Below are positions 25,985-37,700 of a stretch of 64,000 bases of DNA, in pieces. Made by a program: the position numbers and the translations under genes. Within the stretch, counting starts at the first letter, position 1; every line of letters starts with the position of its first letter. A model generated the notes under the pieces. It was not told the DNA's origin. It saw nothing but the letters and a program-made list of their open reading frames with translations, and ran no database searches. Origin of the DNA: Williamsia sp. (GTDB lineage Bacteria > Bacteroidota > Bacteroidia > Chitinophagales > Chitinophagaceae); assembly GCA_015069695.1 (NCBI GenBank), contig JADCRZ010000031.1, forward strand, positions 1-64,000. Direction: 5' to 3'.

Positions 25985-26123
25985 CACTCCATTTGTATTT
26001 TAAGGGTAATAGGCTATCAGCAAGTCATAAGCGCTTTGTCTGAAATGTATGTGCAAGTACATGATTCAGTAGCTGTTATCAGTTGGCTAGACGATTCGAA
26101 AACAAAACAGGTTTAAACCAGAT

Positions 26124-29100
26124 ATGTCTTTAACAAATCTCCAAAAAAGGGTCAGCTTTGGTAAAATTAAAAATTTAGCACCTGCCCCTGATCTACTCGA
26201 AGTCCAAATCCAATCCTTCAAAGAATTTTTCCAGCTCGAAACTACGCCCGACAAACGAAATAATGAAGGGCTTTTCCGTGTGTTCAAGGAAAATTTTCCA
26301 ATTACCGACACCCGCAACATTTTCATGCTGGAATTCCTGGATTACTTCATTGATCCGCCGCGCTATACGATCGAAGAGTGTATGGAACGCGGTCTTACTT
26401 ATGCAGTTCCCCTGAAAGCCAAACTGCGCCTCAGCTGTAACGATGAGGAGCATGTTGACTTTCAGACAATCATCCAGGACGTGTTCCTGGGTAACATCCC
26501 TTACATGACGCCCCGGGGAACCTTTGTGATCAACGGTGCCGAGCGTGTGGTTGTTTCCCAGCTTCACCGCTCACCGGGTGTGTTCTTTGGCCAGTCCATC
26601 CACCCCAACGGTACCAAAATTTATTCCGCCCGCGTAATTCCTTTCAAAGGTGCGTGGATGGAATTTGCGACAGACATCAACAACGTGATGTTTGCCTATA
26701 TCGACCGTAAGAAAAAATTCCCGGTAACCACCCTGCTGCGCTCTATCGGCTACGAAACCGATAAGGACATCCTCGAACTGTTTGGCATGGCCAACGAGGT
26801 GAAGGCTGATAAAAAAGCCCTGCAGGAATACGTAGGCAAAAAGCTCGCTGCCCGCGTGCTCCGCACCTGGGTAGAAGATTTTGTGGATGAAGATACCGGT
26901 GAAGTGGTGTCTATCGAACGCAATGAAGTGGTGCTGGAGCGTGATACCATCCTCGATGAAGAAGCCATCGACATGATCACGGAAATGGATGTGAAAAGCG
27001 TTTTCATCCAGAAAGAAGAAATGAGCGGTGATTACTCCATTATCTACAACACCCTCAACAAAGATACTTCCAACTCCGAGCTGGAAGCGGTGCAGCATAT
27101 TTACCGCCAGCTGCGCGGTGCCGACGCGCCCGATGATGAAACCGCCCGCGGTATCATCGACAAGCTGTTCTTCAGCGACAAGCGCTACGACCTGGGTGAA
27201 GTCGGCCGCTACAAGATCAACCGGAAGCTCAACCTGAACTACCCGCTTGACCACAAAGTACTGACCAAGGAAGACATCATCGCCATCATCAAATACCTGG
27301 TGCTGCTCACCAACGGCAAATCGGAAATCGACGACATCGATCACCTGAGCAACCGCCGTGTGCGCACCGTGGGTGAACAACTGTACGCCCAGTTCGGGGT
27401 GGGCCTGGCCCGTATGGCCCGTACCATCCGCGAACGCATGAACGTGCGCGACAATGAGGTGTTCACACCGGTTGACCTGATCAATGCAAGAACACTTTCT
27501 TCCGTTATCAACTCGTTCTTTGGAACCTCGCAGCTGTCCCAGTTCCTCGACCAGACCAATCCACTGTCGGAGATCACGCACAAACGCCGTATCTCTGCCC
27601 TCGGACCCGGCGGTTTGAGCAGGGAAAGAGCAGGCTTTGAAGTTCGTGACGTGCACTACTCCCATTATGGCCGCCTGTGCACCATCGAAACACCCGAAGG
27701 TCCGAACATCGGACTGATCTCTACCTTGTGCGTACATGCCAAGATCAACGAAATGGGCTTTATCGAAACGCCTTACCGCAAAGTAAGCGACGGTAAAGTA
27801 GAAATGAAAAAGCTCACCTACCTGAGCGCCGAAGAAGAAGATACAGCCAAGATCGCGCAGGCAAACGCCGACCTGGATGAGAAAGGGAACTTCGTGGAAG
27901 ATAAGATCGTTTCCCGCCAGACAGGTGATTTCCCGATCCTCGAAAAAACAGAAGTGGAGTACATGGACGTGGCGCCCAACCAGATCGTAGGGCTGAGTGC
28001 TTCGCTGATCCCCTTCCTGGAACATGACGATGCCAACCGTGCCCTGATGGGTTCAAACATGCAACGCCAGGCTGTTCCGCTGATCCGTCCTGAATCACCG
28101 ATCGTAGGTACCGGTTTGGAAGGCAAAGCTGCCCGCGATGCCCGTATCCAGATCCATGCAGAAGGCGACGGTGTGGTAGAGTTTGTAGATGCCAACGAAA
28201 TCCACGTTCGCTATACAAGAAACGAAACACAAAAGCTGGTAAGCTTTGAAGACGACCTGATCGTTTACAGGCTGACCAAATTCATCAAAACAAACCAGGA
28301 AACTTCTATCAACCTGAAGCCCGCCGTAAAGAAAGGCCAGCAGGTAAAAGAAGGCGACTTCCTGACAGAAGGATACGCCGTACAAGCCGGTGAGCTGGCC
28401 CTGGGCCGCAACCTGAAAGTGGCTTTTATGCCCTGGAAAGGTTACAACTTCGAGGATGCTATCGTGATCAGCGAAAAGGTAGTGCGTGAAGACCTGTTCA
28501 CATCTATCCATATCTCTGAATACGAGCTGGAAGTACGTGATACCAAATTAGGTGAGGAAGAGCTGACCCCGGATATTCCCAACGTATCGGAAGAAGCTAC
28601 CAAAGACCTGGATGAAAACGGTATCATCCGCATCGGAGCCCATATCAAAGAAGGCGACATCCTGATCGGTAAGATCACGCCCAAAGGCGAAAGCGATCCG
28701 ACCCCGGAAGAAAAGCTGCTGAGAGCCATCTTCGGTGACAAAGCCGGTGATGCCAAAGATGCTTCGCTGAAAGCACCGAATGGTGTGGAAGGTGTGGTGA
28801 TCGACAAAAAACTGTTCCAGCGCGCCAAGAAAGACAAGAACGGAAAAGTGCGGGAAAAGGCAGCGATCGACAAGCTGGAAAAGGTTCACGACAAGAACGA
28901 ACTGGATCTGAAAGAACTCCTGCTGAGCAAGCTGCAGGTGCTGCTGAAAGACTTTACTTCTGCCGGTGTCAACAACAATTTCGGTGAAGTCATGATCGGC
29001 AAGGGTGCCAAGTTCACGGCCAAAAACCTGAGCAGCATCGACTATCTCAATGTCAATCCGCTGGGTTGGACAAGCGATGAAAAGACCGATGACCTGATCA

Positions 29101-29927
29101 ACACCCTGCTGCACAACTACAGCATCAAATACAACGAAGAGCTGGGCCGTTACAAAAGGGAAAAGTTCAACATCTCTATCGGTGATGAACTGCCTGCCGG
29201 CGTGCTGAAACTGGCCAAGGTTTACCTGGCTGTTAAACGCAAGCTGAAAGTAGGTGATAAGATGGCGGGCCGCCACGGTAACAAGGGTATTGTAGCCAAG
29301 ATCGTGCGCGCAGAAGACATGCCTTTCCTGGAAGACGGAACACCGGTCGATATCGTACTGAACCCGCTGGGTGTACCATCGCGTATGAACCTGGGACAGA
29401 TCTACGAAACCGTACTAGGCTGGGCCGGTGAAAAGCTGGGCATGAAGTTCGCCACGCCGATTTTCGACGGAGCGACTGTAGAAGAAATCGCAGGTCATAT
29501 CTCACAGGCTGGTCTGCCAAGCTTTGGCCACACCTACCTGTACGATGGTGAAACCGGCGACCGCTTCGACCAGAAAGCAACGGTGGGTATCATCTATATC
29601 ATCAAGCTGCACCACATGGTGGATGATAAGATGCACGCCCGCTCTATCGGACCATACAGCTTGATCACACAGCAGCCGCTGGGTGGTAAAGCACAGTTCG
29701 GTGGACAGCGTTTCGGTGAAATGGAAGTATGGGCCCTGGAAGCCTACGGTGCCTCCAACATCCTCCAGGAGCTGCTGACACTCAAATCAGATGACATCAT
29801 CGGTCGCGCAAAGACCTATGAAGCCATTGTAAAGGGTGACAACATCCCCCGGGCCGGCATCCCTGAATCTTTCAACGTACTGGTACACGAGTTGAGAGGT
29901 CTGGGACTGGATCTGAAGTTTGATTAA
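26124..29927 (+). CDS. rpoB: DNA-directed RNA polymerase subunit beta
   Basis: A 1267-residue beta subunit of normal length for Bacteroidota. Recognisable parts are the protrusion and lobe, the rifampicin-binding region ([34 protein letters not shown], about 460-493), [25 protein letters not shown], the [10 protein letters not shown]-like [14 protein letters not shown], the active-site [12 protein letters not shown], the flap, and the C-terminal [18 protein letters not shown]. All are intact. It has its own promoter and is followed by a strong terminator and then a convergent oxidoreductase gene; rpoC, almost always the next gene, is missing. Confidence 0.98.
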   Translation: MSLTNLQKRVSFGKIKNLAPAPDLLEVQIQSFKEFFQLETTPDKRNNEGLFRVFKENFPITDTRNIFMLEFLDYFIDPPRYTIEECMERGLTYAVPLKAKLRLSCNDEEHVDFQTIIQDVFLGNIPYMTPRGTFVINGAERVVVSQLHRSPGVFFGQSIHPNGTKIYSARVIPFKGAWMEFATDINNVMFAYIDRKKKFPVTTLLRSIGYETDKDILELFGMANEVKADKKALQEYVGKKLAARVLRTWVEDFVDEDTGEVVSIERNEVVLERDTILDEEAIDMITEMDVKSVFIQKEEMSGDYSIIYNTLNKDTSNSELEAVQHIYRQLRGADAPDDETARGIIDKLFFSDKRYDLGEVGRYKINRKLNLNYPLDHKVLTKEDIIAIIKYLVLLTNGKSEIDDIDHLSNRRVRTVGEQLYAQFGVGLARMARTIRERMNVRDNEVFTPVDLINARTLSSVINSFFGTSQLSQFLDQTNPLSEITHKRRISALGPGGLSRERAGFEVRDVHYSHYGRLCTIETPEGPNIGLISTLCVHAKINEMGFIETPYRKVSDGKVEMKKLTYLSAEEEDTAKIAQANADLDEKGNFVEDKIVSRQTGDFPILEKTEVEYMDVAPNQIVGLSASLIPFLEHDDANRALMGSNMQRQAVPLIRPESPIVGTGLEGKAARDARIQIHAEGDGVVEFVDANEIHVRYTRNETQKLVSFEDDLIVYRLTKFIKTNQETSINLKPAVKKGQQVKEGDFLTEGYAVQAGELALGRNLKVAFMPWKGYNFEDAIVISEKVVREDLFTSIHISEYELEVRDTKLGEEELTPDIPNVSEEATKDLDENGIIRIGAHIKEGDILIGKITPKGESDPTPEEKLLRAIFGDKAGDAKDASLKAPNGVEGVVIDKKLFQRAKKDKNGKVREKAAIDKLEKVHDKNELDLKELLLSKLQVLLKDFTSAGVNNNFGEVMIGKGAKFTAKNLSSIDYLNVNPLGWTSDEKTDDLINTLLHNYSIKYNEELGRYKREKFNISIGDELPAGVLKLAKVYLAVKRKLKVGDKMAGRHGNKGIVAKIVRAEDMPFLEDGTPVDIVLNPLGVPSRMNLGQIYETVLGWAGEKLGMKFATPIFDGATVEEIAGHISQAGLPSFGHTYLYDGETGDRFDQKATVGIIYIIKLHHMVDDKMHARSIGPYSLITQQPLGGKAQFGGQRFGEMEVWALEAYGASNILQELLTLKSDDIIGRAKTYEAIVKGDNIPRAGIPESFNVLVHELRGLGLDLKFD

Positions 29928-29948
29928 TATTTTTAAGCAATAGATTAA

Positions 29949-29985
29949 AAGCCATCCTGTGCGAGCAGGGTGGCTTTTTTGTTTG
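29949..29985 (+). terminator. Rho-independent terminator after rpoB
   Basis: AGCCATCCTG (29950-29959) pairs with CAGGGTGGCT (29966-29975, one mismatch-tolerant T-G pair), followed by TTTTTT. It ends rpoB transcription before the convergent oxidoreductase gene, so a distant rpoC is not reached from here. Confidence 0.9.
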
Positions 29986-30004
29986 GTTTAGGCAGGGAGG
30001 CACA

Positions 30005-31063
30005 CTATACTCTACTCAGCACCTTCTTGAACCTATGAACATCCACATCTGCTGATAAGGCTGTCCCTTTCGAAATATATTGAACAAATTGCGCAGCAAA
30101 ATATGGCGCCAGCGAGCAGCCTTTTGTTCCCATGCCATTAAAGATGCCTATAGTGGGATGCAGGGGATGAAAGCCTACAAAAGGTCTGCGTTCCAACGTA
30201 GCCGGGCGGATGGAAGCCCAGTGATCTACAACTGTAAAGGGGACTTTAAGAAAGGTGTTAAGCTGCTCTACTGTTTTCTCTCTGAACAACGTCGTGGGCT
30301 GATCATGCTCAAACTGCCATTCATAAGATGAGCCTGCCCAGAATAAATCCTCTCCCCAGGGAACTAAGTTCAGTCCCCTTTTCAGGATATGTGTTCCGGG
30401 CAGGTCCTTTATTTTCACAATCAGCGCTTCTCCTTTGTTGGGTGCAAAGGGAAGATTTTTAAAGTAAGGGTTCTCTGCCCCGGCAGTGCCATCGCAAAAA
30501 ATGATCTTTTCTGCGGTGATGTTCTTATAAGTGATCCTGTTGTTTTCGACTGAAAGTTGGGCAATATCGAAATACGCTTCTAACAGAAAATTACGCTTAA
30601 CGAGCTTTTTCCGGAAAGCCTCTATGAGCTTCACCACATCCACCAGATAACAAGGATGGATAATGCCATATTCAAAATCGTAATTCAAATACGCGCTCCA
30701 CTCTATAATATCTTTTTGGAGGGAAAGGTATTGTCCATCTTCTTCCAGCCTGTTTAAAAAAGCCAGCCGCATCTGGGGAGAGGGAAAGAAATCAATCACA
30801 TCTTTCTGCTCAATACATTCAATGCCTAATTCGAGTCCTAATCCAATATACGATTTCAACAAAAACGGCAGCAGCTCATCGATCATCCAGGTTTTTACCA
30901 GCCGCCGGCCGGTAACCGGATTGATGATGCCTGAAGCTATTTTAGATGCGCTGAATGGCCTTGGCTCATCAATTACAAGGAACGACTGCCCGGCTTTCTG
31001 TAGCTCATAACATAAGAGTGTTCCGCAAATGCCTTGGCCGATGATGAGGTTTTCAGTGTGCAT
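30005..31063 (-). CDS. FAD-dependent oxidoreductase, DAO family
   Basis: A 352-residue flavoenzyme of the D-amino-acid oxidase/glycine oxidase-like family. The dinucleotide-binding start is NLIIGQGICGTLLCYELQKAG (Gly9, Gly11, Gly14), followed by the acidic end of strand 2 (VIDE). Later come IIFCDGTAGAENPYF (about 178-192) and the C-terminal FAD-contact PFVGFHPLHPTIGIFNGMGTKGCSLAP. Substrate is unknown, though secondary amines or amino acids are typical. The ATG at 31063 places the FAD motif at the N-terminus as usual, and the longer frame from 31204 is rejected. It is convergent with rpoB and co-directional with the upstream barrel gene. Confidence 0.88.
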   Translation of the reverse strand: MHTENLIIGQGICGTLLCYELQKAGQSFLVIDEPRPFSASKIASGIINPVTGRRLVKTWMIDELLPFLLKSYIGLGLELGIECIEQKDVIDFFPSPQMRLAFLNRLEEDGQYLSLQKDIIEWSAYLNYDFEYGIIHPCYLVDVVKLIEAFRKKLVKRNFLLEAYFDIAQLSVENNRITYKNITAEKIIFCDGTAGAENPYFKNLPFAPNKGEALIVKIKDLPGTHILKRGLNLVPWGEDLFWAGSSYEWQFEHDQPTTLFREKTVEQLNTFLKVPFTVVDHWASIRPATLERRPFVGFHPLHPTIGIFNGMGTKGCSLAPYFAAQFVQYISKGTALSADVDVHRFKKVLSRV

Positions 31064-31185
31064 AATTTTATATAAAATAATCTTGTTGTGGAACCGGATA
31101 AACAGGTCTCCTTGCAAGAAAAAGGGCAACCACTTACATCTGGTGAAATCATTTTCATTGGCGTCTGCCTTCAACCTGGAAGGAG

Positions 31186-31716
31186 CTACTTTGCAGCAAG
31201 CCATTGAAAGAGGCTGAAAATTGCTTTCAGGTTCACTCTTCCCTCCGCATCGCCTCCAACTACATCAATGCCTGCATCAATAAAGCGATTATTCTTTAAT
31301 ATGAATCGCTTGCCAGCTCCCACTGTAAAGGAGATCGATGCGTAAGTGTCTCGCAACTCGATGTCAGTTCCAAGCAGGCCATTTATGAAGAACCCGGAGG
31401 AGCCGAATTGATATTTGTAGCCGCCCTGAAGTGTAAGAAGCGTGAGCCTTTTGGCGCCGTACGGATTAAAGATGTATTTGTAACCCCAGGATGCTAAAGT
31501 CGCTTTAAGGAGCAGGGCACTTTTATCTGAAAGATTGTATTGCCCGACGGCCTCCAAACCAAATCCAGGATTCAGGTTACTTCGTCCGCCCCCGCTTTCT
31601 GTTGCAAGCGGGAACGAAATCAGCGGACCTGCAGCAATGCTTTTTGCACCTTTTTGCGCCCGGCCTGCGAGAAAAAAGACTGCTAACAGCAACGTGAAAA
31701 TGGCTCTTGCTTTCAT
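31186..31716 (-). CDS. Small outer-membrane beta-barrel protein
   Basis: A 176-residue protein with a signal peptide (1-20, ending AGRAQ) and about eight predicted beta strands typical of small OmpW/OmpX-like barrels: GPLISFPLAT, GFGLEAVGQYNLS, ALLLKATLASWGYKYIF, LLTLQGGYKYQF, FINGLLGTDIEL, ISFTVGAGKRF. The C-terminal strand is shorter than usual. No function can be given. It has the same direction as the alpha-2-macroglobulin gene upstream (52 bp) and the oxidoreductase downstream, but shared function is not evident. Confidence 0.7.
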   Translation of the reverse strand: MKARAIFTLLLAVFFLAGRAQKGAKSIAAGPLISFPLATESGGGRSNLNPGFGLEAVGQYNLSDKSALLLKATLASWGYKYIFNPYGAKRLTLLTLQGGYKYQFGSSGFFINGLLGTDIELRDTYASISFTVGAGKRFILKNNRFIDAGIDVVGGDAEGRVNLKAIFSLFQWLAAK

Positions 31717-31768
31717 TGGTTATGAGGTTTTAATAGTTTTTAACGTAAAGCGCAGCTGCAGGAGCTGT

Positions 31769-34700
31769 TTATTCCACATTTACCCGTACGCCTTCGCTAT
31801 GGCTGGTAAACTCCGGCGCGTACATGCATTGGGCAGTGGTAATGCCGTTGCTGAAGTTGCCGGTGTGCGTGACGAACAGGGAGTATTCAAATACATAGCT
31901 TCCTTTGGGCAGCCGGCTGAAAAAGAAATTGGTGCTGGCGTCGCGGGTACTTTCATAGTAGCCCAGGCCGCCCTGCCATTTGTAGGAACTAAGCACGTTA
32001 ACAGGTTCCATGCAGCTGGCGCGCATGTCTTTTAAGTGCACGTATTCCATGTCACGGTCTGCACGCAGCTCTATCCTGACCTTTATTTTTGTTCCGGGAT
32101 GCAGGATGGCGCCGTCGGTGACGAGTTGCAGCAGGGGACCGCGGTCGGAATTGCTTTCTATAAACAATTTTTTGTTTATCTGCAGGGCGGTGGCTGATTG
32201 GGTGATCTTGTCCAGGTTTTCAAAATACTGCCAGTATACAGCACCCCAGGATGGAGTTGTTGTTTGTTGGTTCTGATTTTGGATCTTTACAGAGATATCG
32301 CCCATGGAAGCATTGATAAATTGCGGTTCGAATGTTTTTTTGAAATAACCGGTGCCTGCTTCCCCTTTCTGGTCGGTGCTTTTGACGGACTTGTCGCCCA
32401 GCTTGATTTCTACTATCGGTTCGCTGTTCAACTGATCGAGAGAGCCGCCTTTTTGCGCAGCTGAAGGCGATTGAAGCAAGATAGCGTAACAGGCATCTGC
32501 CGTAGCTTTGGTGGTGCGCCAGTTCTGGGTTTGTTTTTGTTTGAGGAGCCAGGTGGTGAGGTCGGAGACCACTTGTTTGTTTTTGCTGATCTCGGAAAAA
32601 GCTTCTATCAGCAGGCTCTGTGTTTCGATAGGGGCCTGGTACCAGTAATAACCCGGCCGCACTTCCTTCCAGTACATACCCATTTCCTCGTTCACAGTGG
32701 CATTCTGCTGCAGCGAGCGGATAATATCCTGAGCAGTTTTTACATCGCCTGTTCTGTTTAGTGCCAGCGCGATCATGCCCTGCATGTATTTATTTTGTTG
32801 CAGCCAGTATTGCTGAGTTTGTTTGCGGAAGAAATTAACTGCCGTGAATGATTCGCCGGGAATGCCGTACTCGGGGAAGAAGCTGCGCATGTAGAGATAC
32901 TGGATCTGGGTATACTGCAGGTGTGAAAGCGAAAGATTTGCCTTGCTCTTAATAATTTGCTGGTAATCTTCCATGATCCTTTTATCAAGGTATTGAATAG
33001 CTGGTTGAACAAGCGCAGAAAGCTGCGCCGAATCTTGTCCGGGCCAGGCACCCAACCTTCTCAGATGACCAATACCGGTGATGATGTATTGAGTGATAAA
33101 GCGGTCGTCGCGGTCGCCGCGGAACCAGGGGAAGCCGCCGTTGGGCAATTGAAACTGTTGCAGTTTGCTGATGGTTGATTGCAGCTCGCGGCTCATCCGG
33201 TCCATGTCGAAGAGCAGGGCAATGTTCTTTTTTTGCTGTGCTTCTGATTTTGCCTGCAGCACCCAGGGCGTTTCTTCAAGCAGCAGGGACTTCAGTTCCT
33301 GGTTTTTCTGCAGGTTGGATAGCAGGGCAGCGGAAGAGTCCTGGCCTCCCTGTGCAGTCTTATTCCACTCATCAAATATCCTTTTCAGGCGGGGAGATGC
33401 ATTGGCAACCTTTGAGGCCAGCGCGTTGGCGTAAAGGCGGTTAAAGGTTTGTTCGGCGCATTCATAGGGATACTCCGTCAGATAGGGCAGGGCCTGAACC
33501 GCATACCAGACCGGGTTGCCGGTGTATTCAACCGTGAGGGCAAAATGCTGCAGGGTTTCGCTGTTGCCGGATTGCAGCAGTTTATCAAAGCGAAAATTCT
33601 TTGCTGCATTGCCGCGCATGGGCAGGGGCACGCTTTCTGTGACCAGCATGCTGTTCTTCAATACCGGCAGCGAAGCTTCTTCTCCGTCGCCGATGGTTTC
33701 GTTGCCGGTCTTTACGCTGGCGGTAAAGCGGTATACGAGTGCGCTGGTGTATTGATAGGGAACCTGAACGGTAAAACTGGCCGGTACACTCTTTCCTGCT
33801 TCTGCGGTGAAGTACTGGTTGGCGGTCATGTTCTGGAACCAGCCATCAACCGGCTGCAGGGTAGCTGCATTGAGCAGCTCCAGGTGGACAGTGCCGGTTA
33901 GTTCTTTGCCTGTCAGGTTCACGATCTTGGTGCTTAGCTCGATATGATCGCCTTCGCGCAGGAAGCGGGGTACATTAGGCTGCACCATGAGTTGTTTTTG
34001 TGTTACGAGGTCTTTGGTACTGTAGCCGAAAGCCGCCTCTTTTGTGTGTGCCAGGGCCTGGAACTTCCAGCGGGTAAGGGCCTCGGGCATGGTGAAGGAA
34101 AATTCAATGTTGCCGGCTGCATCGGTGTGAAGGTTTGGGAAGAAGAAGGCGGTTTCTGCGAAGTTTTTGCGGGGTTGGATAGGAGAGGTAGACTTTGTAA
34201 TTTCAGTCTCTTTTGCTTTAGGTATACGTACACCGGAAACTATCACTTCTCCTTGAACAGTAATCTCGTTTACTACACCATCTTGGTCTACCTGAACTCC
34301 AGGCAGCTTCTTTAACAAATCTTCCGCTTTTTCCTGGTTAACCGACTTAGGTACGTTGTAAAACATCTTAACATCACCGTTCGGTGCAATAGCTCCCATC
34401 CTTACGCCGCTGATCATTAAATTATTCTCAAAACCTAAGTCCAAAAGTTGGTCATAGCTCTTCAAATATGCCATAAAGTCATCTAGGAAATACCTTCCAT
34501 TCATCTGAACAGAACCAAAGTCACTTCTACCACTCCATCCACCTCGCTGAAAGTAAGTAGGCCATATGTTTGGTTCATTCCAACTATGGGGTTTAAACTG
34601 ATCAAGTGATGCATCGTACATGGAGGCGAGCATATCAACTGCTACTTTTTCATTCTTATAACCGCTGATTTTTACCTTCCATCTTTCTTCACTTCCAGGC

Positions 34701-37700
34701 AGGGTTTTGTCCCGGAACGTTTCATAAGAAATGCTCAATTCTTTGTTCGTCCAGGGAACGGAGATAACATGAGAGCTGCTGTAAAAGCGGTTATTTTTTA
34801 CAAAGAAGTTATACACGCCGAAACCACCGCGATCGTTTTCAGTAGCAATAAAGTTGAATGATTTTTTTTCTTTGTTCAAACTGATAAACCGATATTGATC
34901 CTCAGTTGTTGGCCGGTTGCCATTTACTCTTTCATCACCTCTGCTTGAATCAATTTGCTGGATCACAAACAAGTCGCTGGCAGAAGAACCGATTATTACG
35001 GTGGAAGTTTCTCCAGGTTCTATAATCTTGTTTCTCTGTGCATCCCAGGAGTAGCTGGGTACAGGAAGTGCATTGCTCTTGTCATCGTATAGTTGAATAA
35101 ACTGAACAGCTTTTACTTCTTCTCCATACCTGTCGGTTGTTACTGCCTCAATTATATAACTGCCTTGCGCAACCGGAAAATTTTTAAGTGTCATCTGTCC
35201 GTTCGCCCGCGTGGAATCATTGGCCTCCCATACTTTCTCTCCTTTACCCCAGGTATGGTAATCACTTTCATGCTTGTATTCATCAGCGGGAAAATATTTT
35301 GTAAATTCTTCCTGGTTCATCACAAACTGATCGGGCTGTTGCCAATAGCGTTCCCGGATCAGGCGGTCGGGTGACTGCAAGCGGAAGATCGAAACTCGAA
35401 CCAGTGATGGCTGAAAATCACCATTGATGTTCTGTGTGGTGATAAGTAAGCTTTTCAGGCTATCTGCGGGGACGGTTTCATCACCGGTAGATGTGGCTAC
35501 CTTAATCTGTAACGCTTTGTATGATACTAAAACAGTCTTTTCTCCGCTCCGCGTCTCCCCATTCACGTCCGTAACATCGGCAATGATTTTGTAATCAAAA
35601 ACAGGATCCAGCTGTTTGCTGATCGTAAGATCAGGAATGGCTTTGAAGCGGATGGTGAACTTGCCACCCGCATCAGTAGTCGCTATTCCGCTGGTAATTT
35701 CTAGGTTGCTGCCACGGGGAAGCCACCGGCCGTATAACCAGGGATAGATAAACCGGGGTTGCCTTACTACCCGGTACTTTACCTGTGCCCCGTCGATGTT
35801 GTTGCCTGCATAAGCTTGGGCAGAGCCAGTAATGGCAATGCTGTCATTAACCTTGTATACCTCTTTGATGGGTTCGTACTCCACAGAAAACCTGGGGCGC
35901 TTGTATTCTTCTACTGAGAAATCAGCCTGCCCATCCAGTTCTTCCCTGATATAAAATTCGCCTGTTAATCCATTCTCCGGCAACCGGAACTTGCCGGAGT
36001 AAGAACCAAACTCATTTGTGGTGAGTTCCAAAGAATCGATCTTTTCGCCATTGGCATTGTAAAGTGCAACTTGTGCCTTGTGATCAGGGTAGGCTTTGCT
36101 CCGCTTCGAAGTGAAATCTTTTGTAATAATGATTCCCTTAAAGTACACGGTTTGTCCGGGCCGGTAGATGGAGCGGTCTGTAAAGAAAAAAATGCTAGCC
36201 TGGTCTTTTTCATATGCAGCAGCGCTGACTTGCTTTGCCACCTGTTCATCATTATAAATTATATATTCACTGCTTTCACCAAACAAGTGATCCGCGTTGT
36301 AGGTAACTTCCAGCTGTGTACTTTCCTGTTGTTTTTTTTGTCCGGTAAGCTGCACAAACCCGTTTTCATTGCTAAGCTTTTTCTCTCCCTTTGTAAGTGT
36401 ATAACGGCGTGTGCTGTAATCATATTTCCTGTACCAAACCTGCACAGTTGCCTTCGCCAATGGTTTGCCTGTTTCCCGGTGAAGCAAAAAATAATCATTG
36501 CCCCTGTTCACATAGCTGATATTGGATACATACACTTGTCCGGCTGCCAGTGGGTTTTTATCCAGGAAAAAATTTTCATTCAGACTTCCGATGAGCACAT
36601 AGCTACCAACCGGAAGCGCATCTACTTTTATTTCTGCACTGTGCTTCTGGTAATCATTGGTTGCAGGCAGTACCTGGCTCCAACTGCGGATAGGTTTTAC
36701 AGCAATCAATTGCTTCCAGTATGCATCGTCATTGTTATCCCGGCTTTTCAATGCATCTGTTAGCGGAATGATCCTGAAGTAGAGCTGTGTAAAATTCCGG
36801 TATTGCACCAGTGCTCTGAATGGCTGTTCCGGGATATTCACTGTTTCTGTTGTTATGCTCAGATCCCTGTGCTGTATCTGATTCAGGAGATTAAAGCAGT
36901 TTACTTTGCCTTCACTTTCTGCGCCTTGCTTTAGTATCCTTTCACATATCTTCACTGCTTCCAGGTATTCATAACGGCCTGTAGTATCCTTAAACGGCTC
37001 ATATCTTCCTGCTCTCTCAGCATGCTCCTGCGCGATCAAATACCAAGCCTGTGCAGCAGCCGGCGCATCTCCCCACATATCAGCCACACGCTTTAATGCA
37101 GCCGCATACAGGTCATCTTTGTTGGGCATGACCGCATACTGGTGCACAAATTCAATGCGGAGCAGATCCGCATCAATCAGGGCATCTGGCTTGGTATCGC
37201 CGGCATGAAACTGAAGCAACTGCTGGAAGATCAGCAGGGCTTTGCGGTGAAGAGAGAGTGAATCAGCAGTAGTAATTTTCAGCTTCGCAAAAGTAGCGGC
37301 ATCAGAAAATAAACCTTCTTCCTTCAGCTCAAATGCATACGCCGGTTTGTTGATGTCACGCTCATCGCTCCGGAAATAATCAAGCGCTTTGTGCGCCAGC
37401 AAATCATACAGCGTAGGACGGAGCGCACGCATATTGCCCTTTATGATGATAGGGTCGTAAGATTGCAGTGCAGTCTGTTGCAGTAATTTTTCTTTTTCGA
37501 TTGAAGCCAGGTAAAGTGCACCAATCTTTGCATGCAAATCATTGATGCTCCAGGTGGCAATATCACCCTGCTGAAAATTCTGTGTCTGTGTTCTGTTATA
37601 TAATTGATAACGGTGCTGTTGAAAGTAGTTGAGATACCTTTCAGCGAGCAAGCTGGTCAGGATAGATTTTACCGGCTCCGCAGCTGTCAGGATTTCTTTA

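Noticed and set aside
26571-28025. Long antisense open frame of 484 codons over rpoB
   Set aside because: Product is rich in Phe, His and Val with no motif, lies entirely opposite a highly conserved gene, and similar shadows occur opposite other highly expressed genes here.
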